This document shows positions 21,664 to 32,359 of a DNA stretch of 64,000 nucleotides, in pieces. The translations under genes were made by a program, and so were the position numbers. How positions within the stretch are numbered: position 1 is the first letter of the stretch; each line of letters starts with the position of its first letter. This DNA is from Gimesia maris (GTDB lineage: Bacteria > Planctomycetota > Planctomycetia > Planctomycetales > Planctomycetaceae), in NCBI RefSeq assembly GCF_008298035.1, contig NZ_CP042910.1, positions 1,694,001 to 1,758,000 of the forward strand, in the 5' to 3' direction. The notes under the pieces were generated by a model that was not told the origin of the DNA, ran no database searches, and saw nothing but the letters and a program-made list of their open reading frames with translations.

Positions 21664-23295
21664 ATGGATGCAGGGATAATCGATTCGATAGGAGGTCTGG
21701 GGCTATTCCTTTTGGGAATGGTAATCCTGACCAGCGGTCTGAAAGATCTGGCCGGCGGTACGATTCGGCGGATGATTGCCCGGTTTACCAAAAGCATTCC
21801 CAGTGGGATTGCGACGGGGGTTATCGTGACTGCCATACTGCAGTCTTCCAGTGCCACCACTGTCACCGCTGTCGGCTTCGCCGGGGCAGGGCTGCTGACT
21901 TTAACCGAGTCGCTGGGGATAGTGTTCGGGGCGAATCTGGGCACGACCGTCACCGGATGGATTGTGGTTCTGTTTGGTTTCAAATTGAAGCTGGGACAGA
22001 TTGCATTTCCGCTGGTGCTGGTGGGGGTACTGCTTAATCTGTTTGGTAAGAAACGCATTGCTCTGATCGGATTCACCATCGCCGGATTCAGCCTCATCTT
22101 TGTGGGGCTCGATATTCTGCAGGAAGGGATGTCTGGTCTGGCGGAAATGGTGAGTCCGGAATCATTTCCGCAGGACTCCTGGCTGGGCAGACTGCTGTTG
22201 CTGTTGATAGGAGTTGGAATCGTCCTACTGACACAGTCATCCAGTGCGGGCGTTGTGATGGCGCTTACAGCCCTGCATTCGGGGGCGATTTCACTGGCAC
22301 AGGCGGGGGCGCTGGTGATCGGATTTGGTATCGGCACGACCTTCACTGCTTTGCTGGCATCTCTGGGGAAATCGGTGGCTGCCCGACGAACCGGGTTGGC
22401 GCATGTGTTTTACAGCCTGGTGACTGCGACTCTTGCCTACTTTCTGCTGCCGGTCTATGTCTGGTTCTGGGAAGAGTATGCAGGCCCCGCAAGTGGCATC
22501 TCACCTGATATTGCGCTGGTCACGTTCCATACACTGTTCAATCTGCTGGGACTGCTGGTCATTGTTCCGTTTACGAAAGCATTTTCCGCGTTGATCATAC
22601 GTATTATTCCAGAAGCAGAAAACGATCAGACTGAAAGGCTGGATGAATCGTTGCTCTCCAATCCCAATGTGGCCATTGAAGCAGCGCGCTCGACCCTGGT
22701 TGATGTATTTCAATGTATTTTGCAACTGATGCAGAAGCTGTTCCTCTCGGAAGTAGCGCGGGAAGACCTGGATGAAGAATTTTCTCAGTATCACGATACG
22801 CTGGAAACCACCTCCCGGTATCTGAAACAGATCAACGTGACCAGTTCAGATCGCCAAACGGTCCATTCTTCGCAAGAAGTGGTATTGGCGCTGGATCATC
22901 TGCAGCGTTTAATGCGGCGGTGCGATGAAATGGAACGGCTGGGCTCTGCCAGAGAGAATCAGACTCTGAGCAGTTTTGTGGATGAGTTGAATCAGAAAAT
23001 TCAACATCTCGAACAGACCCTTCATAATGGATTTTCAGAGGATGATGAACAGGCATTGCAGGACTTCTGGGAGAAATGGGATGGACAGCAGAAAGAGACA
23101 CGGCGGGAGTTTACTCAGTCAGCTACCACAGCAGATTCTCAATTTGATAACCTGCTGCAGCAACTGGATGCATTTCGCTGGCTGACGCGCATCAGCTCTC
23201 ATCTCTGGCGTATCGTGCACCATTTACATGGGGCCCGCATCGTGAATGGGGGTGAAAAAAATCAAGCTCGTTTTGAATCCGAGGGGACAGAGTGA
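21664..23295 (+). CDS. Na/Pi cotransporter family protein with PhoU-like tail
   Basis: A 543-residue membrane protein of the NptA/YjbB family. Two inverted repeats carry the signature QSSSA: ILQSSSATTVTAVGFAGAG near residue 60 and LTQSSSAGVVMALTALHSG near residue 190, each followed by GANLGTTVT or GIGTTFTALLAS. About eight to nine hydrophobic segments span residues 10-330. Residues 340-543 are soluble and helical, resembling the PhoU-like domain of long YjbB proteins. It presumably moves phosphate with sodium across the inner membrane. Single gene with no obvious Pho-box seen by eye. Confidence 0.88.
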   Translation: MDAGIIDSIGGLGLFLLGMVILTSGLKDLAGGTIRRMIARFTKSIPSGIATGVIVTAILQSSSATTVTAVGFAGAGLLTLTESLGIVFGANLGTTVTGWIVVLFGFKLKLGQIAFPLVLVGVLLNLFGKKRIALIGFTIAGFSLIFVGLDILQEGMSGLAEMVSPESFPQDSWLGRLLLLLIGVGIVLLTQSSSAGVVMALTALHSGAISLAQAGALVIGFGIGTTFTALLASLGKSVAARRTGLAHVFYSLVTATLAYFLLPVYVWFWEEYAGPASGISPDIALVTFHTLFNLLGLLVIVPFTKAFSALIIRIIPEAENDQTERLDESLLSNPNVAIEAARSTLVDVFQCILQLMQKLFLSEVAREDLDEEFSQYHDTLETTSRYLKQINVTSSDRQTVHSSQEVVLALDHLQRLMRRCDEMERLGSARENQTLSSFVDELNQKIQHLEQTLHNGFSEDDEQALQDFWEKWDGQQKETRREFTQSATTADSQFDNLLQQLDAFRWLTRISSHLWRIVHHLHGARIVNGGEKNQARFESEGTE

Positions 23296-23319
23296 GCCTG
23301 GTTTGAACTGTCTGTCATT

Positions 23320-23778
23320 TTAATTTTTCTTTTCCAGTTCGAAGGTAACTGCGTTTTCCTGGTCTGGTTTGACTGTGGCAGTGAGACCGGACTTTTGCGC
23401 ATCTGCATACCTCTCAGGGATCAGGGATGTTTCCTTGATGACGACATCTGCCTCATCCAGATTAGTCCCGTCTGCGGGCCCTTCTGTTTTGACGCAAGTG
23501 ATGGTCACACGGTGTTCACCGGCGATTGCGCCATCACCTTCTTCGAAGGTACGCATCTGAAAATTCCCGTCTTTATCTGTGCGGCCGACGGCCGCCTGTG
23601 TCTGGGCACCATTTGATTGAAAGACGACAGTAGCTCCCTCAAGTGGTGTCCCGTTGAATTTTACTGTACCAGTAACGGGATAGGTTGGGGGGCGCTGTTT
23701 CGTCCATTTATCTTCTGACGCCCCGGAACAGGCCGTGCAGATCAAAGTAATTATCAACAGGGTCAATGAGCGACGCAT
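23320..23778 (-). CDS. Small exported carboxypeptidase-regulatory-like protein
   Basis: A 152-residue protein with leader MRRSLTLLIITLICTACSGA. The Cys in TAC could be a lipobox cysteine, though the -3 residue (Cys) is unusual. The body is one beta-sandwich: PVTGTVKFNGTPLEGATVVF, GRTDKDGNFQMRTF and GEHRVTITCV, the repeated planctomycete transthyretin/CarboxypepD_reg-like domain usually found beside DUF1559 genes, as here. Role unknown; probably a cell-surface structural or binding protein. Last gene of the sigma-factor cluster. Confidence 0.8.
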   Translation of the reverse strand: MRRSLTLLIITLICTACSGASEDKWTKQRPPTYPVTGTVKFNGTPLEGATVVFQSNGAQTQAAVGRTDKDGNFQMRTFEEGDGAIAGEHRVTITCVKTEGPADGTNLDEADVVIKETSLIPERYADAQKSGLTATVKPDQENAVTFELEKKN

Positions 23779-23929
23779 GCGAGCAACTTTCTTTATCTAT
23801 GAAAGTTAAAGTGAATGAAAATTATAAGCATCGATTTCTGTTCACAAAGGATATTGAGAAGCATCTCCTGAATGGTCGACTGACCAATTCAGGGATGACT
23901 GAAGTCGCATCCTTGCGCTGAAATGTAGC

Positions 23930-24955
23930 TCAGAACTCACCCAAAGTTTCACCTCCATTTTTTGATCCCAATGCGCCCCAGATTCCGTATGGACTTTTGC
24001 CGGATGAGACCTGGGAGGCACTGATATTTCCCGTGTCGATATTCTCACTGATGAAGCGGACGGCACCATCGCCCATCAGCAGATGGACACCCCCCTCATG
24101 GCGACTGGATGGGGGTTGAATTCCTTGAGTTGTCTGGCCATTACAGACCGGCGCGTTGGGAGGCAGGATGGTATTGAAATTAATATAGCCGGATCGTCCA
24201 TCGGTCCAGCGTGTTCCCAGGGAACGATTTCGATCAAGCAATCCCGTTGTAAATGCGCCATTCACGAAACTGGCAAGGCATGCGGAAGGGTTCGTGGAAT
24301 TGCTGGTTGAGTTGGTACCTGCGCCGTTAGCGGGTGTCAGGGCTCCAGACCCGGGAGGACGAATGCATTCGGAAACCATGGCGGTATTACTGGTTCCATC
24401 AATAATATCCCGCATGCGGACACTGGATTGAAATCCAAAGACGCCCCTCAGGTTTCCTGGAGAGATGGATTGGAAGTTACTGTATTGATCGCCGATGCAG
24501 AACAGGTAGTTATGCTGTCCCAGATCGGTGATATCATTCGTGTTGATATCAGAAGGGCAGTTAATGATTGGTAGTTTTGTTTTGTAGGCGGGGAATCCGG
24601 TATTCCAGACATAAGAAGTGGCGCCCAGGTTGCTGGTGATCTGGGCGAACAGAGGTGCCTGATCGATGTAAGGGAGCAGTGGGATATAAGCGCTAAACCG
24701 GGAATCGAGTCCGCAGGTTGTGCAGGTACTTTCATAAGGTCCGATGCGGCTGGCAGGAAATGTTCCGAAAGTGGAGTGATAGTTATGAAGCGCCAATCCG
24801 ATTTGTTTCAGATTGTTTTTACAGGTGCTGCGACGGGCGGCTTCGCGTGCCTGTTGGACTGCGGGAAGTAAGAGAGCGATTAAGATGGCGATAATGGCGA
24901 TGACAACTAACAGTTCAATCAGTGTAAAGCCACGTCTGGACTTTGATGTCTTCAT
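23930..24955 (-). CDS. DUF1559 pseudopilin-like protein
   Basis: A 341-residue protein with a type IV prepilin N-terminus: [20 protein letters not shown], cleavage expected between Gly and Phe, then the hydrophobic helix and the family motif [23 protein letters not shown]. The C-terminus has the H-x9-DG type motif ([22 protein letters not shown]). Planctomycetes carry dozens of such proteins, thought to be exported pseudopilins of unknown assembly. AGGA precedes the start. It lies 68 bases downstream of the FecR/LamG gene. Confidence 0.93.
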   Translation of the reverse strand: MKTSKSRRGFTLIELLVVIAIIAILIALLLPAVQQAREAARRSTCKNNLKQIGLALHNYHSTFGTFPASRIGPYESTCTTCGLDSRFSAYIPLLPYIDQAPLFAQITSNLGATSYVWNTGFPAYKTKLPIINCPSDINTNDITDLGQHNYLFCIGDQYSNFQSISPGNLRGVFGFQSSVRMRDIIDGTSNTAMVSECIRPPGSGALTPANGAGTNSTSNSTNPSACLASFVNGAFTTGLLDRNRSLGTRWTDGRSGYINFNTILPPNAPVCNGQTTQGIQPPSSRHEGGVHLLMGDGAVRFISENIDTGNISASQVSSGKSPYGIWGALGSKNGGETLGEF

Positions 24956-25023
24956 GAGATTCCTGCTTTGAAAAACGAGATAAAAAATGACTCTAAAGAA
25001 CCGTTCACAAGAGTCGAAAATTG

Positions 25024-26640
25024 CTATTTCTTATTAAAATTCTGCTGTTTCAGATAACGCGCGGGGATTCCATTAATAAAGCGGACGTCAGCGATGTCGC
25101 CTCCCCAGTGTCGTGAGATATCTGTAAGAGTGGATCCGCCAATGGCCAGAATTCCTCCCGGCGTGAGGGGCATAATGTCTGCGATGTTATTGAAAGTCTG
25201 CTGCAGATCCGGCCTGGAACTGAATTCCGGCGTTCTCGTGAAAGTAACGATGCTGTCATGTGCGGCAGAACGATTGGAGTCATACGTGAATACGATGTGG
25301 TACCAGCGGTCCTGTTCCCAGGGAATGTTCTTTTTAGTGTGAAATGAAACATACTGGTTGTCTGAATTCAGGAAGCCAAAGCCCATTCTGCCGGAATGAT
25401 CGTCCGTAAACAGGTTGAATTGAGACGTGGAATGCAGGTTTGTATTTCGATAATGGAACAGCGTGTCGGAATCGCCCTGCTGTTTGATATTGGGATTGCG
25501 TGCCCAGAGTTCAATCGTGAATCGCTGCATATCGAACAGGGAAGCCTCCTGTTCGGAAAGCGTGCGGAACAGTTTATGGTATTGCGTTTCAAACGGGCCG
25601 GCTGACGATTTGATGTTTTGCGGTGCCGGGCGACCAGTGAAGGGGGACTGCCCATGAACTTCCAGAATATTCAGATGCAGAAGATGTTCGCCAGAGTCAT
25701 GGGCAATTTGTGAAGTTTCCCGATCGGACAGTTTCCAGTGTGCAACTAACTGTGGTTGATCAGGCACGAGGTTTTGCACAAACAGTTCTGGCGTCGATTT
25801 AAACCGCGTTATCTTTCTGGAATCAGCCTGTACGCGGACCGCCGTGTTTTCCGTCAGATCCTGGGTAATGGTTGTCTGGCGTTTTTCATCAAGCAGATCG
25901 AAGCGGACAAGTCCCTGTAAAACATGCACTTCTGTTTCACGATCGGGAGTCACAATCAGTCCAAAGGATGTGCCCAGATCTACGACGCGCGATGAGGGAG
26001 TGTCGACTGTCAGTCCCTGTGATTGGAGAGGGACGTGAGCAAAGAGATTGCCCTGATTGAGCATGAACTGATCTGGTTGAATCAGTGTGAGCTGTGAGAC
26101 TCCTTTGAGGATTACTTTCGCACCGGTGACGGTTTCCAGTTCGATAATTCCAGAGCGGAGGTGAATCTGATCGCCCGCATGCAATACGTCGTCTGGCTGC
26201 CAGTTATTTTTACCTTCAGACCAGACTGCGTTTTTTATATTAATGATCCGGGCCAGAACCCGGGGGTCTTTATTTTGCAGAAATGCAGACGTTAAGAGAT
26301 ATGCGGCTGCTAAGGCACAGATCGTACATGCGAGGATCGTGGATAAAATTATTCGACGATCTGGTGGAACTGTCTCTGTTAACAGGTGATCGGGGATGGT
26401 TTTGAGTTCACCGGAAGGCAGTGGTTCGTAATCTGAGGAGCGTCCCAGCGGGCCGGGGTCCACAATTCCTTCCCACTCCAGGTTCGCACACATTCCGGAA
26501 TACTGGATAAAAAAGTCTCGGGCGGAATCGGATTGCAGGACCAGTTTCTCCAGACGACCGGCCTGTCGGGAGGAGAGGTTCCCGTACTGGTATTCCCAGC
26601 AGAGTTGCATCAGTTCTTCCCGTTCCTCAGGAGTTAACAT
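25024..26640 (-). CDS. FecR/LamG anti-sigma-type membrane protein
   Basis: A 538-residue protein. Residues 1-90 are a cytoplasmic, sigma-binding-like helical domain ([20 protein letters not shown]). One membrane helix spans about 97-117 ([20 protein letters not shown]). About 135-270 form a FecR domain ([47 protein letters not shown]). About 300-530 form a LamG jelly roll ([43 protein letters not shown]). Its ATG overlaps the sigma stop codon (TAATG), so the two are translationally coupled. It should hold the sigma factor until an outside signal, possibly a glycan, is sensed. Confidence 0.88.
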   Translation of the reverse strand: MLTPEEREELMQLCWEYQYGNLSSRQAGRLEKLVLQSDSARDFFIQYSGMCANLEWEGIVDPGPLGRSSDYEPLPSGELKTIPDHLLTETVPPDRRIILSTILACTICALAAAYLLTSAFLQNKDPRVLARIINIKNAVWSEGKNNWQPDDVLHAGDQIHLRSGIIELETVTGAKVILKGVSQLTLIQPDQFMLNQGNLFAHVPLQSQGLTVDTPSSRVVDLGTSFGLIVTPDRETEVHVLQGLVRFDLLDEKRQTTITQDLTENTAVRVQADSRKITRFKSTPELFVQNLVPDQPQLVAHWKLSDRETSQIAHDSGEHLLHLNILEVHGQSPFTGRPAPQNIKSSAGPFETQYHKLFRTLSEQEASLFDMQRFTIELWARNPNIKQQGDSDTLFHYRNTNLHSTSQFNLFTDDHSGRMGFGFLNSDNQYVSFHTKKNIPWEQDRWYHIVFTYDSNRSAAHDSIVTFTRTPEFSSRPDLQQTFNNIADIMPLTPGGILAIGGSTLTDISRHWGGDIADVRFINGIPARYLKQQNFNKK

Positions 26641-27176
26641 TAGAAAAGGTCTCCGGAATGAAGGCGTCTCTGAATACAGCTGAAAAGGAGATCGTGGGCG
26701 CGTTTCAGAGTTTTGTAAATTGCATTGGGGGTACGCTTCAGATCCTGGGCAACCGAACTGGGACTGGCATCCGGTTCGTATATTCTTTCGAGGACTTCTT
26801 TCTGGCGTTGTGATAACAGTTCAAAGCAGACGGAAAGGGCGGCCTGTTGCTGATCCAGTTCATCAACGGTTACCATTGCGCTTTCGGCAACTCGGTTGTA
26901 GAACTCGTTACTGAATATGTTTCGTTCGAGGTTTTGTCGTCGTCGATAGTTGAGAACTTCATAGCGCACGATCTGACAGCTCCAGGCCCAGAAATTAGAT
27001 CCAGGCTCGAAGGCGTCAAATTTTGACCAGAGTACGGTGCACGTATTCTGATAAATCTCCTCGGCATCTGTCCGATTATCTACGAGCGATCTGATGAATC
27101 GGTAGATTCTCTGGCTATGTCGGGAGAACAGCATTATAAATTCCGTTGTTCGGTCGGTTGCTACCGCCATTTTCAT
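26640..27176 (-). CDS. ECF sigma factor, Rhodopirellula/Verrucomicrobium type
   Basis: A 178-residue sigma-70 family factor. Region 2 is clear: FMLFSRHSQRIYRFIRSLVD onward, then YQNTCTVLWSKFDAFEPGSNFWAWSCQIVRYEVLNYRRR. Region 4 is LSQRQKEVLERIYEPDASPSSVAQDLKRTPNAIYKTLKRA. The FEPGSNFWAW signature marks the planctomycete-type ECF family. GAGAGGTA precedes the start. Coupled to its presumed anti-sigma partner by a one-base overlap; it likely drives this operon and other targets. Confidence 0.92.
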   Translation of the reverse strand: MKMAVATDRTTEFIMLFSRHSQRIYRFIRSLVDNRTDAEEIYQNTCTVLWSKFDAFEPGSNFWAWSCQIVRYEVLNYRRRQNLERNIFSNEFYNRVAESAMVTVDELDQQQAALSVCFELLSQRQKEVLERIYEPDASPSSVAQDLKRTPNAIYKTLKRAHDLLFSCIQRRLHSGDLF

Positions 27177-27393
27177 TACCTCTCACTGAGTCGCGACGAG
27201 AGAAGTCTTTACAGACCCAACCCTTATTGAATACAGCTTGAATGTGGTAAAATTAGCCTCGGAAAATTGAGGAAATCTGTAAGTCTGTTTATATAATGAA
27301 GTTTCAGCAGAAGTTTTTACGGGGATGACTGTCATTTTCGGAGTGATTTAACCTGGTTGGTGGGGGGATTATGTATAGAAGGCTGGTGACGGA

Positions 27394-27831
27394 GTGTTGC
27401 GATTCATCGAAATAACTTTTCTGTCTGAGAACTATGAGCAGGCGTGTCGATTACGAAATGAAATATTACGACAGGCTTTAGGTCTGGATTTACTGGAGGA
27501 AGATTTATCAGCTGAGGCGGATTATTTACATTTTGGGATTGTGGAGGGAAGTCGAGTGATTGCCTGTGTACTGGCGGTTCCTGTTTCAGATGTGAAAGTG
27601 AAAATCAGACAGATGGCCGTTTCCGCCGACTTTCAAAAGCGGGGGGTCGGTAAATCACTGTTGTCAAATAGTGAGACCAGTCTGAAACAGCGGGGCTTTC
27701 AATTTCTGGAACTGGATGCTCGTACTTCTGCGGTGGGTTTTTATCAAAAACTGGGTTATCAAAAGGTGGGTGAGGAATTTTTATCCGTTTCGATTCCCCA
27801 TCAGAAAATGCGAAAGTCACTGACGGAATGA
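27394..27831 (+). CDS. GNAT-family N-acetyltransferase
   Basis: A 145-residue single-domain acetyltransferase. VKIRQMAVSADFQKRGVGKSLL is the acetyl-CoA binding block (R/QxxGxG/A as QKRGVG), and FLELDARTSAVGFYQKLGYQKVGEEF is the C-terminal motif B region. The layout resembles the ElaA/YitI-type group. The start is GTG at 27394 or TTG at 27397, with GGAG overlapping the former; no ATG is available in frame, so the exact start is uncertain. Acceptor substrate unknown. Convergent with the DUF1501 gene. Confidence 0.82.
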   Translation: MLRFIEITFLSENYEQACRLRNEILRQALGLDLLEEDLSAEADYLHFGIVEGSRVIACVLAVPVSDVKVKIRQMAVSADFQKRGVGKSLLSNSETSLKQRGFQFLELDARTSAVGFYQKLGYQKVGEEFLSVSIPHQKMRKSLTE

Positions 27832-27847
27832 CAGTCGAAACCGCCGA

Positions 27848-29269
27848 TTATCCGAGTAATTCATTAATCACGGCTCCACCAGTCTGGCTGAGTACTTTGA
27901 AGCGGCCTTCGTGGAAATAGGTGAGCTGGTTATCATCCAGCCCCATGATATGTTCCAGAGTCACATGCAGGTTCCTGATCGGGTTGACGACTTCTACGGC
28001 ATGATCCCCAATTTCATCAGTGGCCCCGATACGATGTCCGGCTTTAACGCCGCCCCCTGCCATCCACAGTGCCATGCCTTTCGCATTGTGATCACGACCG
28101 GCTGCCTGTCTGCCGCTGCGAATGCCATTGTCGGGAGATCGCCCGAATTCACCCGTCCAGACGACGAGTGTGTCGTCGAGCAGTCCACGCGATTTCAGGT
28201 CCTTGAGCAGCGCCGCGATGGGTTTATCGACGGCTTGCATGCGTGCTTTGTGCGAACGTTCCAGGAAGTCATGTGAGTCCCAGCCTGCGGCGTAGATCTG
28301 TACGAAGCGGACACCTTCTTCAACCAGTTTCCGAGCCAGCAGGCAACGGCGACCGAAGCTATCCGTTTCGGGTTGACCCAGGCCGTACATTTCCTGGGTC
28401 TGCCTGGTTTCCTGGTCGAGGTTAATGATATCAGGTACCTGTGCCTGCATGCGAAAAGCGAGTTCGTACGATTCCATCCGGGCCGCCAGAACTTCTTCAT
28501 GCGGGTGGCGCTGCATGTCTGCCCGATTCAGTTGTGCGAGCAGGTCCAGGTTTTTGCGCTGCGTTTCGCGGGTTACATGAGCGGGGGGATTCAAATCCAG
28601 AATGGGTGAGCCTTGAGAACGCAAAGCCGTTCCCTGGAAGTAAGCCGGTAAAAAGCCATTTGACCAGTTGGCAGAACCTCCCTGCGGGTAAGCGACTTCG
28701 GGGAGAACGATGAATGCGGGCAGGTTCTGGTTTTCGGTTCCCAGACCATAAGTCATCCAGGAACCGATGGCCGGGTCCCCGCCGAACCGGTTGCCTGTAT
28801 TCATGTGATAGCAGGCAGTGGGATGATTAATCGATTCAGCCTGCAGTCCATGATAGACGCAGAGATCATCAGCAACGTCAGCAAGATGCGAAAAATGTTC
28901 ACAGAGTGAAATGCCTGATTCACCGGCTGGCTTGTGTTTGAAGGGACTTTTGATGTAGTACCTTTTCCCGCTGGCCATGGCGGAGACCTGTTTGTCTTCG
29001 CGAATGAATTCTTTGAGGTGCAGCTTTTCCAGCGCGGGTTTTGGATCAAAGGTATCCAGGTGGCTGGGGCCCCCTTCCATAAACAGGAAAATACAGGCTT
29101 TGGCGCGGGGCTTGAGGTGGGGATCGCGCGGTTCGAGTGGCTGCGCCCGTTTGAGATTCGCTGATTTCGGTGAGGCTTTTTCTTCTGCCTGCAGAAGCGC
29201 ATTAAAGGCGACTGTGCCCAGGCTGGCGCTCATGCCATACAGAAAGTCGCGGCGTTGTAATCGATGCAT
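27848..29269 (-). CDS. DUF1501 protein, second copy
   Basis: A 473-residue protein with a partial Tat-like leader (LQRRDFLYGMSASLGTVAFN). Family blocks are ACIFLFMEGGPSHLDTFDPKPAL, YAAGWDSHDF, VVWTGEFGRSPDN and GRDHNAKGMALWMAGGGVK. It lies 7 bases after the upstream cytochrome gene and has no clear ribosome binding site of its own, so translational coupling is likely. It keeps the GRDHN motif, against GRDHHP in the other copy. Function as for the first DUF1501: unknown, probably a sulfatase/phosphatase-fold partner of the cytochrome protein. Confidence 0.9.
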   Translation of the reverse strand: MHRLQRRDFLYGMSASLGTVAFNALLQAEEKASPKSANLKRAQPLEPRDPHLKPRAKACIFLFMEGGPSHLDTFDPKPALEKLHLKEFIREDKQVSAMASGKRYYIKSPFKHKPAGESGISLCEHFSHLADVADDLCVYHGLQAESINHPTACYHMNTGNRFGGDPAIGSWMTYGLGTENQNLPAFIVLPEVAYPQGGSANWSNGFLPAYFQGTALRSQGSPILDLNPPAHVTRETQRKNLDLLAQLNRADMQRHPHEEVLAARMESYELAFRMQAQVPDIINLDQETRQTQEMYGLGQPETDSFGRRCLLARKLVEEGVRFVQIYAAGWDSHDFLERSHKARMQAVDKPIAALLKDLKSRGLLDDTLVVWTGEFGRSPDNGIRSGRQAAGRDHNAKGMALWMAGGGVKAGHRIGATDEIGDHAVEVVNPIRNLHVTLEHIMGLDDNQLTYFHEGRFKVLSQTGGAVINELLG

Positions 29270-29276
29270 GGGGATA

Positions 29277-32090
29277 TTATCGCAAATAAATAAATTCGTT
29301 GGAGTTCATCAAGACGAGACACAGCTCCGCCAGGGCGCGGGTGGCTGCATCTACGTCCCATGGTTTGAGATCCTGCTTGTAATTTTCTGACAGGTCCAGG
29401 TTTTCGGTCCAGCTGAACGACTCACCAGTTAATTCTTCAATCATTTCACGTTTCACTTCGCGTGGCAGAGGGATTTGCTGAGGAGGATGTTGTTTATGAT
29501 ATGTCTGCATCTGCTGGACGTGTTTCAAAGCCATCTGCAGTTCAGAAGATTCAGGGACGCGTAGCAGAACCTGCTGGAAAGCAAGCTGAACCGCGTCTTC
29601 GTGAGTCTTTGATTCCTGCCTGATTTTATGGGCCAGCGCCAGGGCGCGGTCGTGTGTAAATTGACCATTGAACAGAGCAAACGCCTGTGGGGTCACCGTC
29701 GTTTCATCGCGACGTTCGCACGATGATTCGCTCCCCGGTCGATTGAAGACTTCCAGCATCGGATCTGAAAGGGTGCGGTAGCGAAAGGCATACAGCGTGC
29801 GTCGGTTCCTCTGTTCACGACGCGGCATCGGTTGATAGGCGGGAGCCACTGATCCCATGATATGACGTGGTTGCAGGGCGACTTCCCAGTTGATTTCCGG
29901 AAAGACACCCGGTCCTCCCATTTCCGGATTTAATTCGCCTGTCAGAGAGAGCAGAGAATCGCGAAGCTGCTCTGCGGTCATTCTACGGGTGGGAAAATGA
30001 GACAGGAGTCGATTGCTGGGGTCGACTGTTCGAACCCGTTCTGCATTAACAGGATGGCTGCTTTGCTGGTAAGTGTCAGAGGTCATGATCAGGTGATGCA
30101 GCTGTTTGAGCGACCAGCCATGATCCATGAACCAGGTAGCGAGCCAGTCGAGCAGTTCAGGATGAGAAGGGCTGTCCCCTTTCTGACCGAAGTTATTGGG
30201 GGTGGCGACCAGTCCGGTGCCGAAATGCATCTGCCAGATGCGATTCACAAAAACCCGGGCGGTCAATGTGTTATTGGAGCTGGCAATCCAGCGGGCCAGC
30301 GCCAGGCGTCTGCCTTCTGTTGACTGGGGGATGGTATTCCAGGCATTCGGTTCTTTGATGCTGTTGGATCCGGCCACCGCACTGAGGACTCCTGGCGTGA
30401 CCTTGTCTGTGGGAGCAGTGATGGCGCCCCCGGCAAGAATGAAGGTCTGCTGGATCTCACCCTGTTTTTGTTTCGCACCTGGAATGAGGTTGACTGTTTT
30501 TGTGGAGCGGTAATTGTTCGGCGGCCCATTATAAACGCTGAAAGCATACGGTTCATATCGTTTGAGTTCCCGCTCGAAATAAGCGATGCGTTTGTTATTG
30601 ATTTTCAACAGGCTTTTTTCAAGTTCGGCTAAGCCAAACCATTTGAGGGGGGGGCGTTTGTCGGCGGCAACCTGTTTGAGGTTCTGGTAACCGTTTTCTT
30701 TGAGCCAGGCCGCGATTGCAGCGTCTGTTTTCTCTTTGAACAGCTGTTGTTGTGCCTGCGTTTCTGCCAGGAGTCGCTCCGTGCGGGCTTTCATGTCGGC
30801 GAAACCGGAAATGTTTTCGTATGGCTGATAGTCTACTTTACGATCCGCGAACTGTACCGGAGCGAAGACTGCCTGGATGCGGTAGTAATCGCGGGTCGGA
30901 ACCGGATCAAATTTGTGATCATGACATTTTGCACAACGGAAACTGTGCGCGAGAAAGCTGACGCCTACGCTCTGGGTGATATCATCCAGGAAGAGCTGGC
31001 GCGTGACGGCGGCGACACTCATCCCCGTGTGTTCCCAGGGACCGCTGCGAAGGTAACCGGTGGCGATCAACAGCTCGGGATCTTCAGGAGCCAGTTCATC
31101 GCCCGCCAGTTGTTCAATAATGAATCGATCATAGGGTTTATCAGCATTAAAACTGCGGACCAGATAATCACGATACCGCCAGGCGTTGGGGCGTTCATAA
31201 TCATTGGCAAACCCGCTGGTGTCGGCATAGCGGACGACATCAATCCACATTTGTGCCATCTGCTCGCCATACTGGGGACGCTCCATCAGTTCTTTGATGA
31301 GTTGTGACCAGTCGAATTGACCTTGGTTTTTTTCAAATTTACTGATCTGCTTCAAAGTCGGAGGCAGCCCGGTCAGATCATAAGTGGCACGTCGAACGAG
31401 TGCTTTTTTCTCGGCGGGCGGGGAAGCAGGGAGTTGCTTCTGTTTCAGTTTTCGCTGAATGAACGCATCGATCGGATTTTGCCGTGATGTCTGCTTTTCT
31501 GCAAGGGCGTTCCAGGGAACTGGAGGACGCTGGATTGGCTGATAGGCCCAGATTTCAGCAGGTTCATAAGTACGATTGGTCCAGGTCGGGCTTTGTCCGC
31601 CGGATGTGGACATGGTGGTGGCGGTATTCTGGCTGGCATTATCTGTAGTCAATGGGGGGAGTTCTCTATCTGTCCAGATGGCGCCTTGTGCAATCCACTG
31701 TTTCACGTCAGCGATTTCTGTTGCGTTCAGGCGATTGCGTTCCTGGGGCGGCATCTGAATGGAGTCGTCCTTCCAGGTGACCGCGTTCCAGAAGGGGCTC
31801 TGTTCTGGTTTGCCTACAGTCACAGCTGCTTCGCCTGACTCCCCGCCTTTGATGAGGGAGTCCCGCGTCAGCATGTTGTATTCCCCTTTGATGTCATCCG
31901 GGGTACTGCCATGACAGCCCAGGCACTTCTGTTCCAGCAGGGGACGGATTTTCTGCAGATAGAATTTCTCCTGCACTGTCAGCGGTGCTACTTCTGCTGT
32001 TGCCGTTTCAACGAATGGCAGGCTCATGAGCAGGGCGAAACAGAGGCTACTGTAAAATGTCCGCGCCGTGAGAGCAGAAGGAACGTACAT
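29277..32090 (-). CDS. Haem-c DUF1549/DUF1553 protein (PSD1 family), second copy
   Basis: About 937 residues starting at the ATG at 32090, which opens a signal peptide (YSSLCFALLMSLPFVETATA). Order: cytochrome domain with KCLGCHGSTPDD, DUF1549 (PIDAFIQRKLKQKQLP, ATYDLTGLPPT, MWIDVVRYADTSGFANDYER), second CxxCH ([12 protein letters not shown]), then DUF1553 (LARWIASSNNTLTARVFVNRIWQ, NRPGSESSCERRDETTVTPQAF). Unlike the copy at 4213-7422 it lacks a LamG insert, which explains the shorter length. Operon with the DUF1501 gene. Periplasmic or surface redox protein of unknown substrate. Confidence 0.9.
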   Translation of the reverse strand: MYVPSALTARTFYSSLCFALLMSLPFVETATAEVAPLTVQEKFYLQKIRPLLEQKCLGCHGSTPDDIKGEYNMLTRDSLIKGGESGEAAVTVGKPEQSPFWNAVTWKDDSIQMPPQERNRLNATEIADVKQWIAQGAIWTDRELPPLTTDNASQNTATTMSTSGGQSPTWTNRTYEPAEIWAYQPIQRPPVPWNALAEKQTSRQNPIDAFIQRKLKQKQLPASPPAEKKALVRRATYDLTGLPPTLKQISKFEKNQGQFDWSQLIKELMERPQYGEQMAQMWIDVVRYADTSGFANDYERPNAWRYRDYLVRSFNADKPYDRFIIEQLAGDELAPEDPELLIATGYLRSGPWEHTGMSVAAVTRQLFLDDITQSVGVSFLAHSFRCAKCHDHKFDPVPTRDYYRIQAVFAPVQFADRKVDYQPYENISGFADMKARTERLLAETQAQQQLFKEKTDAAIAAWLKENGYQNLKQVAADKRPPLKWFGLAELEKSLLKINNKRIAYFERELKRYEPYAFSVYNGPPNNYRSTKTVNLIPGAKQKQGEIQQTFILAGGAITAPTDKVTPGVLSAVAGSNSIKEPNAWNTIPQSTEGRRLALARWIASSNNTLTARVFVNRIWQMHFGTGLVATPNNFGQKGDSPSHPELLDWLATWFMDHGWSLKQLHHLIMTSDTYQQSSHPVNAERVRTVDPSNRLLSHFPTRRMTAEQLRDSLLSLTGELNPEMGGPGVFPEINWEVALQPRHIMGSVAPAYQPMPRREQRNRRTLYAFRYRTLSDPMLEVFNRPGSESSCERRDETTVTPQAFALFNGQFTHDRALALAHKIRQESKTHEDAVQLAFQQVLLRVPESSELQMALKHVQQMQTYHKQHPPQQIPLPREVKREMIEELTGESFSWTENLDLSENYKQDLKPWDVDAATRALAELCLVLMNSNEFIYLR

Positions 32091-32359
32091 AGAGAAATCT
32101 CTCAAAGTCAGGTGAGAAGTTCAGAATGAGATCATTGATGACTTATCTATAAAGGTACTGGGCGGAGCATGAGAAATCAATTTCATTTCGACCCTACATA
32201 ATTTCATTGACACAAACTTACACTGCGTTTTCTCTAAACTAAAGTTGTGTATTTGGGTGGGAAGGCGAACAGTGTTGCGATACGATTAACTGCAATCCAC
32301 TGCTGTATTGCGGCAGTGACTATTCTGCATTGATGTCCTGTTATGAGAGAAGGCAAGTT

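Noticed and set aside
30747..31307. Long plus-strand frame inside the DUF1549/DUF1553 gene
   Set aside because: Shadow of the strongly supported minus-strand gene with intact CxxCH and DUF motifs.
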